Below are positions 44,109 to 54,371 of a DNA stretch of 64,000 bases, piece after piece (position 1 is the stretch's first letter; each line of letters opens with the position of its first letter). The stretch is from Jaminaea rosea (Eukaryota > Basidiomycota > Exobasidiomycetes > Microstromatales). Position numbers and translations under genes: made by a program. Under the pieces are notes generated by a model that was not told where the DNA came from, made no database searches, and worked only from the letters and a program-made list of their open reading frames with translations. The DNA lies in assembly GCF_003144245.1 (NCBI RefSeq), contig NW_020289976.1:1-64000 (forward strand). The letters are read 5' to 3'.

Positions 44109-45456
44109 ATGGGCCTCTCCTTTGGCAAATACGACGAGGTCTGTAATACCGTTCCCCTCGTCGTCTGTCCCCTCCTTGGCCCCTCTTCCCTCGGCCTCGA
44201 GTCACAATGCTATTCTCGCAACGTAGAGATCAACAGCACCGTCATCTTCCAGCCGGCCACCTGCTTCATCCACATCGCCGCCTTAGTCATGAGCGCGATC
44301 ATGGTGTACCACATCCGGTCCAAATACACCGCAGTGGGGAGAAAGGAGATTGTCCTCTTCTTCTACCTCTATGCGCTTAGCGAGATTCTGGCCATCTTCC
44401 TGGACTCGGCGATTATTCCTACCTACTCTCAGGCTTACCTGTATATTACGGCCATTTACGTGGGACTGGGGACGAGCATCTTTTGGAGTCTGTTGGTCAA
44501 TGGGTTTGTGGGATTCCAGCTGTGGGAAGATGGGACGCCCAAGTCGCTATGGTTTTTGCGCATCTCGTCGCTCGTCCTCTTTGTCGTCGGGTTCGTCATC
44601 TCGATTTGCACTTTCAAGGGAATTGGAGGGATGAGCCCTACGAAGCAGGTGGTGAGTAGCATCAGCGACGCGTGGAGAAGACGTTGCAACCTCGTCGACC
44701 TTGCAATTCCCGCTGACAGGCTTCCTCCTGATCTCGCGGCCGCGCCCGCGCCTGCGCCCGCCACGCCAGGGACTCTGGGTGATCGACCTCCTCTTCCCCG
44801 TCATCTGCGTAGCAATCTACGTAGGCTCACAGGTGCTCCTCGTCCTCCGCACCCTCGACGACCGCTGGCCGTTGGGTGACATCGCATTCGGTGTCCTCGC
44901 CTTCGTAGCCGCTTGCGTCCTCATGTTCGGCTTCTCGACGGAGATCTGCCAGGGCGTCAAGCATTACATCGACGGCACTTTCTTCGGAGTGCTCTGCCTC
45001 CTCTTTGCCGTCATGATGGTGTACAAGTATTGGGACTCGATTACAAGAGAGTGAGTGGCGCGCGCGCGCCCGCCACCCTACCTCACCTCGCTGACTCTTC
45101 CTCTCCCCCCTTTGCGTTCGCTCATTCGCAGGGACCTGGAGTTCTCCGTCGGCTCAAAGCAGACGGCATGGGAGGTCAAGGACCCGCTCCTGGGCAGCAG
45201 GGAAGGAATGGGAGACGACGTAGTGACTGCTACGGCTTCTTCTGCGACGCACGACTCGTCCAGCGGCGGGAACGGAGGCTACGGCGCCGGAAAGAATGGT
45301 GGCCTCTCAGCGCCCTATGGCGGCGGCGGTGCGTCGAATGGGAGACTAGCGCCGGGCATGGGAATGGGAATGGGAATGGGAATGGGCCCCAAGGGTGGGA
45401 ACGGAGGTGCAGGCGGATACCCGCCGAGTGGCGGGTACGGGGGCAGCAGCTACTAG
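44109..45456 (+). CDS. CHS7: Chitin synthase export chaperone Chs7
   Basis: Exons are 44109-44651, 44770-45050 and 45132-45456 (382 aa). Chs7 is an ER membrane chaperone required for folding and export of class IV chitin synthase (Chs3). Family signatures: [74 protein letters not shown] and [18 protein letters not shown] after the first splice. Seven hydrophobic segments are visible. [20 protein letters not shown] closes the conserved part. Beyond it is a basidiomycete-type Gly/Ser-rich tail containing a GMGMGMGMG repeat, making the protein longer than yeast Chs7 (about 316 aa). Confidence 0.95.
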
Positions 45457-45913
45457 AAAGGGCGCAAAGATGAGCGCGACACGCTGCCACCCCTCATCTT
45501 CTTCTACAACGGACTATCCACGCCGACCGCCTCTTACCCCCTTGGTCGCTCGAGGTCATGCATTCACTCGATTCCACACACGCGACTCTCGCCCCTCCCC
45601 CCAACCCCTCCTCATATGCCGCCGAGGCGTATCTTGATATCTTCCTGTGTCGATTGCTTGTCTCATACACTGTCTCTCCGCCTCTTGTGCTCCTCTCAAT
45701 GAACGATGAACACGGCCTTCATTACCGCCGCCACAGGATGCAAGGCCCGGTCTGCGTGATGCGTGAGCGAGAGAGCGGGCCTAGTCTACCTGCGTACCTC
45801 CACGCGTCTGTGCGTCGACTCCCAAGGCTGAACGGACTACGACTTTCTCGTCAGCTCTGCCTTGCCGTCTTAACCTCAACGCCAACCTCAACATCATCCT
45901 CCACCTCACCAGC
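45457..45913. other. Intergenic region downstream of CHS7
   Basis: CHS7 3' region and promoter of the next gene, pyrimidine-rich close to 45900. No repeat, RNA gene or convincing frame seen. Confidence 0.4.
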
Positions 45914-47191
45914 ATGTCCCTCCGCACCAGCAGCAGCAGCAGCTCCTCGAACAGCAACAGCTGGGGAGACCCACGTCCCACCACTACTGGACCGGGGGGA
46001 GTAGAAAAGGTGTGGAGCGATGAGCCCACTCCCGCTCCCGCGCCCGCCGCCTCTTCCTCGAACGATCGACCCCAGCAAGGCGAGATGTCAACACAACGTC
46101 CTCCCACGTCTTCGTGGCGTGAGCTCAGGGCGCAACAAGGTGGACAGGGAGGTGGTACGTCCTCCTCTTCTGTAGCGCAACAGGGGCGACAGCAACAGCA
46201 GCAGCGGCAGCAATCCTACGGCTCACCGTGGGATCGACCTGCAAGTGACAACGGCGGCGGCGGCGGCGGCGATGCAGGACAGGGAGAGGAATTGGTTCCT
46301 GGCCAGTTTACTCAGAGAGAAGGTGAGCGCCCGTCCATCCCTCTCGTTGCATCGAGTGTCTCCTCTCGACTCACACAGCATACATCCCCCACCTCGCGCC
46401 TCGCAGTCTCCTACCTCCCAACCCTCCAATCCTCCCGCCTCCAATCCCGTCGCATAGGCTACCTCCTCGGCGCAGGCTCTACCTTCGCCCTCTTCCAATA
46501 CCATCGCTATCGCACCCTCCCGGCACCCCGCCCTTCTCGCTCCCCCTTCCAAATCGCAATGCTAGGCTTCGTAGTGCTGGGCGTGGGGGCTCCCTTAGGT
46601 GGGTTCTTGGGGGAGTTGAGAGGAGCCTACAATGGTGTCAAGGGGGCTAAGGGTCAGGTGGAGGATCAGATGCATTTTTTGCAGACTTTGGCGATGAGGG
46701 AGAGGGAAGGGGTGGATAGGGCTAGGCAGGGTTTAAGGGAGGGGAGAGGGAAGGGGGCGGAAGGGAGGGAGCAGCAGGGAGAGAGGGATTTGGTCGGTAG
46801 CGAGGTGGGAGGAGCGGGAGGAGAAGGAGCATACCGCGGAGAGGATCAGTCGCCGCTACCTCAAGGGACGCCAGCTTCGTCTTCGTGGCAAGCCATTCGA
46901 TCACAGCGGCTCGCTTCCCCTTCTCCTTCCTACTCGCCCTCCTCGTCAGCCTCCCCGCCAGAGTCCGACCCCTTTTCCCCACCTCCTTCCTCGGCCGCAG
47001 CAGCAGCCAACGGCGAGTCGGGCGATGCTTTGTCAGGCGGAGGAAGTCGCTGGGCTCAGCTTCGTCGGTTCAACACCAAGAGCGGGACGACGTGGGATCG
47101 TTTGAGGGCGGGAGAGGGTGGTGGTAGTGTCGGAGGACGTCAGCCGCCTAGAGAGGAGCAAGAGCAACAGCAAAGGGAGGAGACGTGGTAG
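45914..47191 (+). CDS. Two-helix membrane protein of unknown function
   Basis: Probable exons 45914-46322 and 46407-47191 (397 aa). The 84-bp intron (GTGAGCGCC donor, CTCGCAG acceptor) is a multiple of three with no stop, so a 425-aa unspliced form is also readable. The N-terminal 135 residues are Ser/Gln/Gly-rich, including a WRELRAQQGG motif that recurs as WAQLRRF near the end. Residues about 140-220 hold two membrane segments: RRIGYLLGAGSTFALFQYHR and FQIAMLGFVVLGVGAPLGGF. A charged helix with REREGVDRARQGLREGRGKG follows, then a disordered Ser/Pro tail. It may be a small organelle-membrane protein (mitochondria or ER), but I recognise no family. Confidence 0.65.
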   Translation: MSLRTSSSSSSSNSNSWGDPRPTTTGPGGVEKVWSDEPTPAPAPAASSSNDRPQQGEMSTQRPPTSSWRELRAQQGGQGGGTSSSSVAQQGRQQQQQRQQSYGSPWDRPASDNGGGGGGDAGQGEELVPGQFTQREGERPSIPLVASSVSSRLTQHTSPTSRLAVSYLPTLQSSRLQSRRIGYLLGAGSTFALFQYHRYRTLPAPRPSRSPFQIAMLGFVVLGVGAPLGGFLGELRGAYNGVKGAKGQVEDQMHFLQTLAMREREGVDRARQGLREGRGKGAEGREQQGERDLVGSEVGGAGGEGAYRGEDQSPLPQGTPASSSWQAIRSQRLASPSPSYSPSSSASPPESDPFSPPPSSAAAAANGESGDALSGGGSRWAQLRRFNTKSGTTWDRLRAGEGGGSVGGRQPPREEQEQQQREETW

Positions 47192-47406
47192 CTATCCCAA
47201 CGAGTAGCGGGAAGCGAGTGCCGCTAGGACAATGGAAACAAGAGAACAGACTTCACGTCACGCAAGCGTCAAATGTGCTGATGCGGGAAGTTCGATTGAC
47301 TCGAGCCGCGTGTGGTGATGAGTGGGAGGGGAGGGGATAGATCGTACAAGAGAGAGGCGCGAAAGAGGGAGAGAGAGAGAGTGGCTGGAATCGCAAGCGC
47401 TCACAT

Positions 47407-48300
47407 CTAAGCGCGCCCTGCCTCGTACGCCTTGATCTTGTCTGCGATCTTCTCCTTCCTCTGCTGGTAGGTAAGCTTGGTAGCCTTGTGCTTCTTGCTC
47501 TCGCTCTTCCAGTCCTTGGTCTTCTCCGAAGGCTTGAAAGACGGGTCCTCCCTGATGGCGCTGAAGGCGTTCTCGTACATCTCCTCAATGTCGTCCGATC
47601 CAAGGTCGTCGGCGAGGTAAGAGGCAAAGTGCTTCTTGAAACGCTCGTCGTCCTCCTCTTCGAGGGACTCCATGAACTCGCTCACGTGCCCACCAAAGAT
47701 GTAGGATCGGAGCGTCTCCTCGTCGAGCTCCTTGCTCTCAGGGTCGTAACCGGGGAAACGCTTCTCCGAGTGAGGGATGTAGATACCTCCGTCCGAAGCA
47801 CCCTTGAGGGCGCCGAAGACGCGGGATCCCGTCGAGGTGCGCTTCAGACCGACGTCGAGGAAGCACTTGAAGGGACGGGGCTCGTCCTCGCCCTCCAGAG
47901 GCTCAGTCTCGGTCATGGTTCCGTCGGGCTCGGTGACACCCTCGTACTTGTCGGCGAGGCCGAGGAGGGTGAGGGCGCGGCGGGCCACCAGGAGACCAGT
48001 GGCGTAAGCAGCGGACCAGTTGGAGAGACCGTGCTTGATACCGTAGCGGGGCAGCTCCTTGGACGATGCCTGGGTGAGGACAAAGTCGCCGACGATCTTG
48101 GACGAGACGATCTGGCAGGTGACGTACTTGTTGGAGAAGCGGACGACGAGACGGTACTTGGGGGAGCCGTACTTGTTCTTTGCCTGGGAGACGAGGGCAC
48201 GACGCTGCTGGTAGTCGGTGTGGCCGGACCTGCGACGGCGGTACTTGACCTGGAAGCGCGAGGCGTAGGCAGAGTTCTTGGTCTGCTTGACGAAGGGCAT
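47407..48300 (-). CDS. RPL5: 60S ribosomal protein L5 (uL18)
   Basis: 297 aa in one coding exon. uL18 binds 5S rRNA and, with uL5, forms the 5S RNP that is built into the central protuberance of the 60S subunit. Conserved features: MPFVKQTKNSAYASRFQVKY, RRRRSGHTDYQQRRALV, KYRLVVRFSNKYVTCQIV, YGIKHGLSNWSAAYATGL, FKCFLDVGLKRTSTGSRVFG, GGIYIPHSEKRFPGYD and the C-terminal TYQQRKEKIADKIKAYE. A 5'-leader intron is likely at 48415-48301 (GTGAGCCG to CCTCAG), ending exactly at the base before the ATG. Codon use is strongly C-ending. The gene is divergent from RPL11, 692 bp apart. Confidence 0.97.
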   Translation of the reverse strand: MPFVKQTKNSAYASRFQVKYRRRRSGHTDYQQRRALVSQAKNKYGSPKYRLVVRFSNKYVTCQIVSSKIVGDFVLTQASSKELPRYGIKHGLSNWSAAYATGLLVARRALTLLGLADKYEGVTEPDGTMTETEPLEGEDEPRPFKCFLDVGLKRTSTGSRVFGALKGASDGGIYIPHSEKRFPGYDPESKELDEETLRSYIFGGHVSEFMESLEEEDDERFKKHFASYLADDLGSDDIEEMYENAFSAIREDPSFKPSEKTKDWKSESKKHKATKLTYQQRKEKIADKIKAYEAGRA

Positions 48301-48992
48301 CTGAGGGGTGGGATGGTTGAGAAGGACGAAGCATTAGCGGGGCGCTCGCGGAGGAGGGGAAGGCGGTGGACAGCATGACTGCACGCCATCTTGTACCGCC
48401 TGGCCGTCGGCTCACCTTGAAGGAGGTGTAAGAGGGTGGTAGTGATGAGGAAGACCTAAGGGAACTCGGCGAGAAGTTGTTCGCAGCCCTGCCTCAAGTC
48501 CAAGTCCACGAGCGAGCGACTCACTCTCTCTCGAGCGTCCCTCCCGCCTTGCTTGCCTGCTTGCTTCCTTGCCTGCCTGCCCGCCCGCCCCGCTCGCTGC
48601 TCATCAATTTTGGCTTGGGCTTGCCCACTCGCCCCTCCCCTCTTCGTCGGTTCCGAGTCGAGATTCTCTTGCGCGCAGTCGAGCCAGTTGCAAGGCGGCA
48701 GGCGGGCGGGCCAGGCAACGCTGCTGCTCTCCGCCCCGCCAGCCCGCCCGCCGAATCGACTGAGTGGGCCCACTCTGGCTGGCTCCATTGGACTTCGACC
48801 CACGCCAGGCCAGAGGGCTACCGAATCTCGAACCTCGAACCTCGAATTCACTCTCTCGACTTTACCACCATCCTCCTCACCCCCCTCCTCATCAAGCAGG
48901 TGCGACTCATACGCCGCTGTACCTACGTCGACTATCGAACATCGCGCTCATTCTTTTCCTCATTCTTCGTTCCTCGTCACCTCGCAGCAAAA
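48301..48992. promoter_or_regulatory. Shared RPL5/RPL11 divergent promoter and leader introns
   Basis: Contains the leader introns of both genes: 48415-48301 for RPL5 (minus) and 48900-48987 for RPL11 (plus; GTGCGACTC donor, CTCGCAG acceptor). Between them are pyrimidine tracts and CCTGCCTGCCCGCCCGCCCC-type GC-rich repeats (48569-48595), and mirrored GGGCGGGC runs near 48700 and 48745. The shared region may coordinate the two 5S RNP genes; this is inference. Confidence 0.6.
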
Positions 48993-50063
48993 ATGGCAGA
49001 GAAGAAGGCAGCCAACCCGATGAAGGTGAGCGTCGTGCTGAGCGGGACAGAGTGAGAGGAGGAAGATTTGGAGGCGAGGGGAGAATGGCCAGCACGGGGG
49101 CGTACGCGGGGACAAACGACGGTAGCAGAGGCGTCATATCATCTATGAGGAGAGGCAGAGCTATCGCAGAGCAGGGGCGGGGGGCTCAGCTTCAAGTGGC
49201 AGGCAGTCGTTGTATGCTCTGGCAGGCGGGCAGCAGCGGGTGGAATGCGTCTCGTGGGCAGTCCTTCAGGCTCGCCTCAGCGATAAATAGCGCCCTTTTT
49301 TGGCCAGCACTTCCTCGCTTGGATGGCTGGTGGCAGAGCCTACCTTGGCATCGCTGGAAGCTTTCGACCCTTCGAGGGGCAGGCCCTTGAACCCACACAC
49401 ACGTCGTTCTCGATGATCACCCCACTCACACCCCTCCTCCTCCCCTTACCTCCCTTCCCCCCTTCACCAGGAGCTCCGCGTTGACAAGCTCGTGGTCAAC
49501 ATCTCCGTCGGCGAGTCGGGCGACAGGCTCACCCGAGCCACCAAGGTCCTCGAGCAACTCACGGGCCAATCCCCCGTAACCAGCAAGGCCCGCTACACCC
49601 TCCGTGGTTTCGGTATTCGCCGTAACGAGAAGATTGCTTGCCACGTCACTGTTCGTGGACCCAAGGCGGAGGAGATCCTCGAGCGTGGACTCAAGGTCAA
49701 GGAGTACGAGCTCAGGCGTCGTAACTTCTCCGAGACGTGAGTGCGAGACTCATTGGAAAACGACGAGGAGGAGGACATTTTGAATGCGCCGATTACTGAC
49801 CCGTCGTCCCCTCGGCCCCTCGCTCTCGCACTCGCAGCGGCAACTTCGGCTTCGGTATCACGGAGCACATCGACCTTGGCATCAAGTACGACCCCAACAT
49901 CGGTATCTTCGGCGCAGACTTCTACGTCGTCATGACTCGCCCTGGAGCCCGCGTCGCACGTCGCAAGGAGCGCACCAGCCGTGTCGGTGCGCCCCACCGT
50001 GTCCGTCGTGAGGAGACGGCGCAGTGGTTCAAGTCGAGGTTCGACGGTATCATCATGAAGTAG
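48993..50063 (+). CDS. RPL11: 60S ribosomal protein L11 (uL5)
   Basis: Exons are 48993-49025, 49471-49736 and 49838-50063 (174 aa, the usual length). uL5 is the partner of uL18 in the 5S RNP. Start [11 protein letters not shown], then [89 protein letters not shown] and the end [12 protein letters not shown]. The first coding exon is only 33 bp and the following intron is 445 bp, far longer than its neighbours; it might host a small RNA or regulatory element. Codon use is highly biased. Confidence 0.97.
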
Positions 50064-50335
50064 GCGGGCCCGTGGGGAGAACTGAGACGTCGTTGTTTCT
50101 TCTTCTCTTCCATCCTTGTCTTGACCTCAACTCCAACCTGTACTTGTCGCACTTCACACCACATCTCATACTGTCGTAGCCGTGATCCATGATCTCAAAT
50201 GGCAGACTACGCTTGACCCGCGCCCTCGCCCTCTCCCAGTCTGAGCACGCTACGCTACGCCATGCTACTTGTTCTTCATCTCCTCCTTCTAATCATTTCT
50301 ACGGAGTCGTGTTTACATGCTCATCATCATCGTCT

Positions 50336-51368
50336 TCACGCCGGGAGAGTCTTGGCATTCTCGACCTTCTCCGCCTCAACTCCCTCGACTGCCTGGAGCG
50401 GGGTCTGCGGCATCGTGGCTGCTGCTGATGCTACTACATCAGCGGCCGTCCCGTGCGTGGGGAGGACGACGTTGCCCAGCCTGGGGCCCGTGGCCTGTGT
50501 GATGAATTCGGTGGGAACGGGAAGCTTGGCCGAGGCGAGGCGAAGAGCTTTGAGTGAGTGAGCGAGTGAGCGTGAGTGAGGTAGAGGGAGTCAGAGAGGG
50601 AGGGAGGCAAAGGAAAAGAGAGTGAGCATACAGGCAGGACAGCGGGGTACGTGAGAGTGGGCAAGGACGGGTGCTATGGCACAACCATCCTCGACTCACC
50701 AGCCTTGGCCACCTCCTCCCTAATCTCCAACGGTCCCCCAATCTCAAAGACGACCTTTCCCACCCCGGCACGACAGGCCCAGAATTCGAAAGATCCCCTG
50801 CGATCGAGAGCAGCGCGAAAGACAAGGGCCAAAACATGTGGTCAGCTCCCCGTCTCTCTCTCTCCTTCTCGCTTTCATCGTCTCGATGGCGCTCGCGCCA
50901 CGCGTTCTCGCACACTCACTTTCCCTTCCCCATCCTCGTCTCATTCCCCTTGACGCACACGGGCACATCCGGAAAGACCCTCATGAACACCTGAGCTCCC
51001 TTGAGTACCTTCAAGTGTCTCTTGAGGGCAACTTCCGCCGATTCGAGCTGTTTTGCGCTCAGTCTTGCTGGAGCGAGCAAACGAAGCCCGTAGGAGCCGT
51101 GAGCTAGTGTGGTCCCCTTGGTCGATCCGCCCGAAGGGAGGGGTACTCGCCCTTTGTGGGATTTGCGATACTTTGTTCGACGCGGGGCTAGGTTGCCTTT
51201 GAAGCGTACTTGCTGCATTTGGTTGGAGAGGGGGGCATGGTTGAGCAGGCTGGTGGGGGTGGTGGTCGCGCTCGCGGTCGGGGTGGGGAGGAGGGAGCGA
51301 GATGATGAGGCAATTGGTGAGCCGCCAAAGGGGCGTAAAGACCCGAATGTACGGGTGAGGGAGAGCAT
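50336..51368 (-). CDS. MRPL16: Mitochondrial ribosomal protein L16 (uL16m)
   Basis: Exons are 51368-50920, 50797-50700 and 50547-50336 (252 aa), all in frame. Start [16 protein letters not shown] gives a Ser/Thr/Arg-rich mitochondrial presequence. The conserved core follows: [80 protein letters not shown] across splice 1, then [16 protein letters not shown] across splice 2. uL16m is placed near the peptidyl-transferase centre of the mitoribosome. The C-terminal 45 residues after [12 protein letters not shown] are a poorly conserved Ala/Glu-rich extension. Exon 2 is only 98 bp. Confidence 0.93.
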
Positions 51369-51673
51369 TGCGGTGCGGAATGGGGGTGGTGGAGAGGGAG
51401 GCGAGTAGAGAGTGAGTGAGCGATGGATGGCAGACAATGTCGCGGCCGGAGAAGGAGAAAGGCGGCATTGACGCCGGACTGGCGGCGGACTGGAGTGAAA
51501 GCCACGCGACGGCTCCGACGCAGTCAGTCTCATCTACGAAGCCGTGACGCCGCCCATCTAATCCACACCACGACCTCATGATCATCCTCTCTTCATCTGC
51601 AGATCGTCGTGGGATATTGATGATACGTCTATGAATACATTGAATATACGCTGCCTGTCCCCTCTCGCTACCT
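51369..51673. other. Short intergenic region
   Basis: MRPL16 promoter and RPC9 3' end, both on the minus strand. Nothing else seen. Confidence 0.4.
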
Positions 51674-52689
51674 CTACGTCGCCTCATCATCATCATTCCC
51701 CCCATCCCCCTCCAAATCGTCTCCTCCTCCCCTACCTGCCTGCTCATTGATCCACCCATCCTCGTCCTCCTCCTCTTCAGCAACATACTCCTCGTCCGCG
51801 CCGCCCATGAAGAGGCCATTATCCGCCGTCGTCGTCTCGTCCCCGAAGCCAGCACCGCGACCGTCGCCGCCGCCGCTGGTGTCCATCATGTCGTGTTGCT
51901 CCTGCTGGGCGGCCCCACCATTCTCATCGGGCAAGGGCAGGTGAAGCGCAATGAGCTCGAGCAACTCTGAGATCTGAGACTCGCTGAAGCGCATAGAGAC
52001 TTCTTCGACAATCTGAGCGATGCAGGGATGTCGCAAATGGTCAGAGGAGTTGGGTTAGCATACACGTCTCGCTCTCGCCCTCGCTCTCGCTCTCCTCGAT
52101 CTGCTCTCGCTCGTGACTCACCGTGTGCAGCTCTACATCGCTCCGGGGCACATGGTTCACCAACTGTAGTCTCTCGGCCTTAGTGAGGGCTCGATCGGGG
52201 AGGATCTCGTCCGGCCCTCGCTCCGAGGCATTGTACTCTGATGTCGATGTGGAGCCCCCAGCCGCGTTCGTGGGGTCGACCCCTCTTCTCCCGCCGATAA
52301 AGCCGGCCTTTTTCAGGGCAGATTGAAAGGAGTGGATGTGCGAGGGATGTCTGTACGAGAAGCAGGAGGGGAGGGGAGGGGGTGTAAAGGCAATTTAGAC
52401 TCGAAGACGCTTGAATGGCCCATGCTTGCTTGCTTCCTTTCTTCAGCTCGTGCGACGCGACTCACTGGTAAACACAAGGACGCCACGGTTGGGTCAGCGT
52501 AGCCATCGTCTCGTACTGTACGGTTCGCAAGTTGTCCGGGACTCGACTGAGCGCTGCGGCCACGTCGTCGTCGTCGTTCCCCTCGGCATCACCCTTGGAG
52601 GTGCCATGTTGTTCAGCCTCCATGTCCGAGAGGAGGGATAGCATCTCCATGTCCGATAGAAGGGCGGACCGCGGATTGAGGACTTTCAT
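51674..52689 (-). CDS. RPC9: RNA polymerase III subunit RPC9 (Rpc17/CRCP)
   Basis: Exons are 52689-52466, 52350-52122 and 52012-51674 (263 aa). RPC9 forms the Pol III stalk with RPC8 and is homologous to Rpb4; it contacts the initiation factor TFIIIB. Evidence: start MKVLNPRSALLSDMEMLSLL, NLRTVQYETMATLTQPWRPC, then ALTKAERLQLVNHVPRSDVE and, across splice 2, TIVEEVSMRFSESQISELLE. Length is well above the usual 120-160 aa owing to an insert after residue 75 (SHIHSFQSALKKAGFIGG and a Ser/Thr/Asn stretch) and a long acidic, Gly-rich C-terminal tail (EEDEDGWINEQ). Confidence 0.9.
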
Positions 52690-52944
52690 TGCTGGAGGGA
52701 CGAGGCAGGAGGGGGCGGTGGTGTTGGTTGATGGAAAGGCGCGGAGGACGGGAAGCGTTGGCTGCACGACGGATAGAGAGACGTCGACTTTCTGAGGGGA
52801 GCGGAGCGAGGGACAGGACGACGCAGGACGGAACGGAGACAGAAATGAGGCCGCCTCGTGCGAGCCAAGTCCAAGTCCACGACGACGACGACTTCAACTT
52901 TCTTCTCGCTCCATCATCACATCCTCAGTCCATCCCTTCGCAGC

Positions 52945-54224
52945 ATGGCATCAACATCACGCTCCGTCTTAGGGCTGAGCACACTCCGTCTCAGCACATC
53001 CAGTGCCTCTGCCTCACGCACGTATGCGCGCCCCTTGCACTCCTCCTCATCCCTCCGTCTCGCCGACGCCGACTCCTCATCCTCCGACGCTCCCACCACC
53101 TCCCCCGGTCCAGCACGCTCTAACCGCACTCCCTCCCAATCAAGCTTAGAGCAAGACGCCGCAAGCTCCCCCTCTCTCCCACCCAAATCGCCCCCATCCC
53201 AACAAAATCGCTTCCAATCCCCACAAGCAGCAAACAACCCAACAGGTGCCCCGCCAACGCGATTCGACGATCTCTCCCTCTCCTCCTTCCCTCGTTTCCT
53301 CGACTCCCCTCACCCAATCCTCGATGCGGTGGACTATTCCCAGGTCCCCCTAAGTCGCAGAAACCCCTACGGCAGTTCCGTCTCCATCTACAATGACACG
53401 AAACACTTCAAGCCTCGCCCTCCCTCGGCCGCCACCCTCGCCCTCGAGAGCGGAGAGGGGGCTCCCGAGGATCTTGAGGCCGGCGGCGACGGCAAGAAAA
53501 GGAGTGGTGGACGTGGCGGTGGGCAATCTACCAAGCCGGCTGAGGCGGCTACTATTGCTGGGTTGACACCGCTCACCGAAGGGGACGTAATGGGCTTGCA
53601 TAGACAGGTGCTGCAGACGAGGCGAGTGGTGCGTCAGTCTGGCAAGGGAAAGATTCAGAGTATGGCAGCTCTCATTGTTGTAGGCGATGGGAGGGGGATG
53701 GTGGGCTTTGGACAGGGGAAGGCGGCTAATGCTGCTACGGCTGTTAAGAAGGCGTTTAGGGATGCAGTGGGAGCCATGGACTTTGTGGAGCGTTTCGAAG
53801 GGAGGACTATTCAGCGTAGCGTGGTGGGGGAGTGGGGTGCGACGAAGGTGCATCTGAGGCCCAGGCCGCCTGTGAGTACACCGGCCTTGACCACTGACGG
53901 AGTCGCGATCCCTTGAGCTCGTACTGACATGCATCTCCCACGCACGATGGCCGCCAGGGCTTTGGTCTGCGTTGCCCTCCCTCGGTGCACGTCCTCGCCT
54001 CGTCGTGCGGTATCTCCGACCTGTCGGCCTCGATCACCGGCTCCACCAACCCACTCAACGTCTGCCGTGCAGTCGCCTCTGCTCTTTGCGGTGGAGCCAA
54101 CCCGGTGGGGCTAGGCGACGGGTTGGGGGGAAGTGCGAGGAGGAGCGATCTGGGACAAGGGGCCAAGACGATTCGGGATTTGGAGGTCGAGAGGGGCAGG
54201 CGATTGAGGGAGGTAAGGGTGTGA
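52945..54224 (+). CDS. MRPS5: Mitochondrial ribosomal protein S5 (uS5m)
   Basis: Exons are 52945-53871 and 53958-54224 (397 aa), intron 86 bp, phase 0. Start MASTSRSVLGLSTLRL gives an Arg/Ser/Leu-rich import presequence. A disordered Ser/Pro region (about 40-140) precedes DAVDYSQVPLSRRNPYGSSV. The uS5 double-stranded-RNA-binding half has QTRRVVRQSGKGKIQSMAAL, VVGDGRGMVGFGQGKA and AVKKAFRDAVGAMDFVERF. The C-terminal half after the splice has GFGLRCPPSVHVLASSCGIS, DLSASITGSTNPLNVCRAVA and LRSQ-like end residues absent. Divergent from RPC9 with 255 bp between start codons, so a common promoter is possible. Confidence 0.93.
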
Positions 54225-54247
54225 GGAGAAGGGCATCGCACGCGGTT

Positions 54248-54284
54248 GGCGTGGCGTGGCGTGGCGTGGCGTGGCGTGGTGTGG
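54248..54284 (+). repeat. GGCGT pentanucleotide microsatellite
   Basis: About seven copies of GGCGT (CGTGG), the last slightly changed, just after the MRPS5 stop. Confidence 0.85.
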
Positions 54285-54371
54285 CATGGATGCAATGGCC
54301 ATACAATGACACTACGAAGAAGTTCCTCAGTATGGGTATCATGTCATTATCGCGATCGTCGTCGCGCCGCC

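Noticed and set aside
47488-48378. 296-codon plus-strand frame antisense to RPL5
   Set aside because: Leu/Val/Gly-rich mirror of a strongly biased ribosomal gene; a standard antisense shadow.
48993-49025. Treating RPL11 as starting in the second exon
   Set aside because: The 33-bp exon gives the expected [11 protein letters not shown] start and joins [11 protein letters not shown] in phase.
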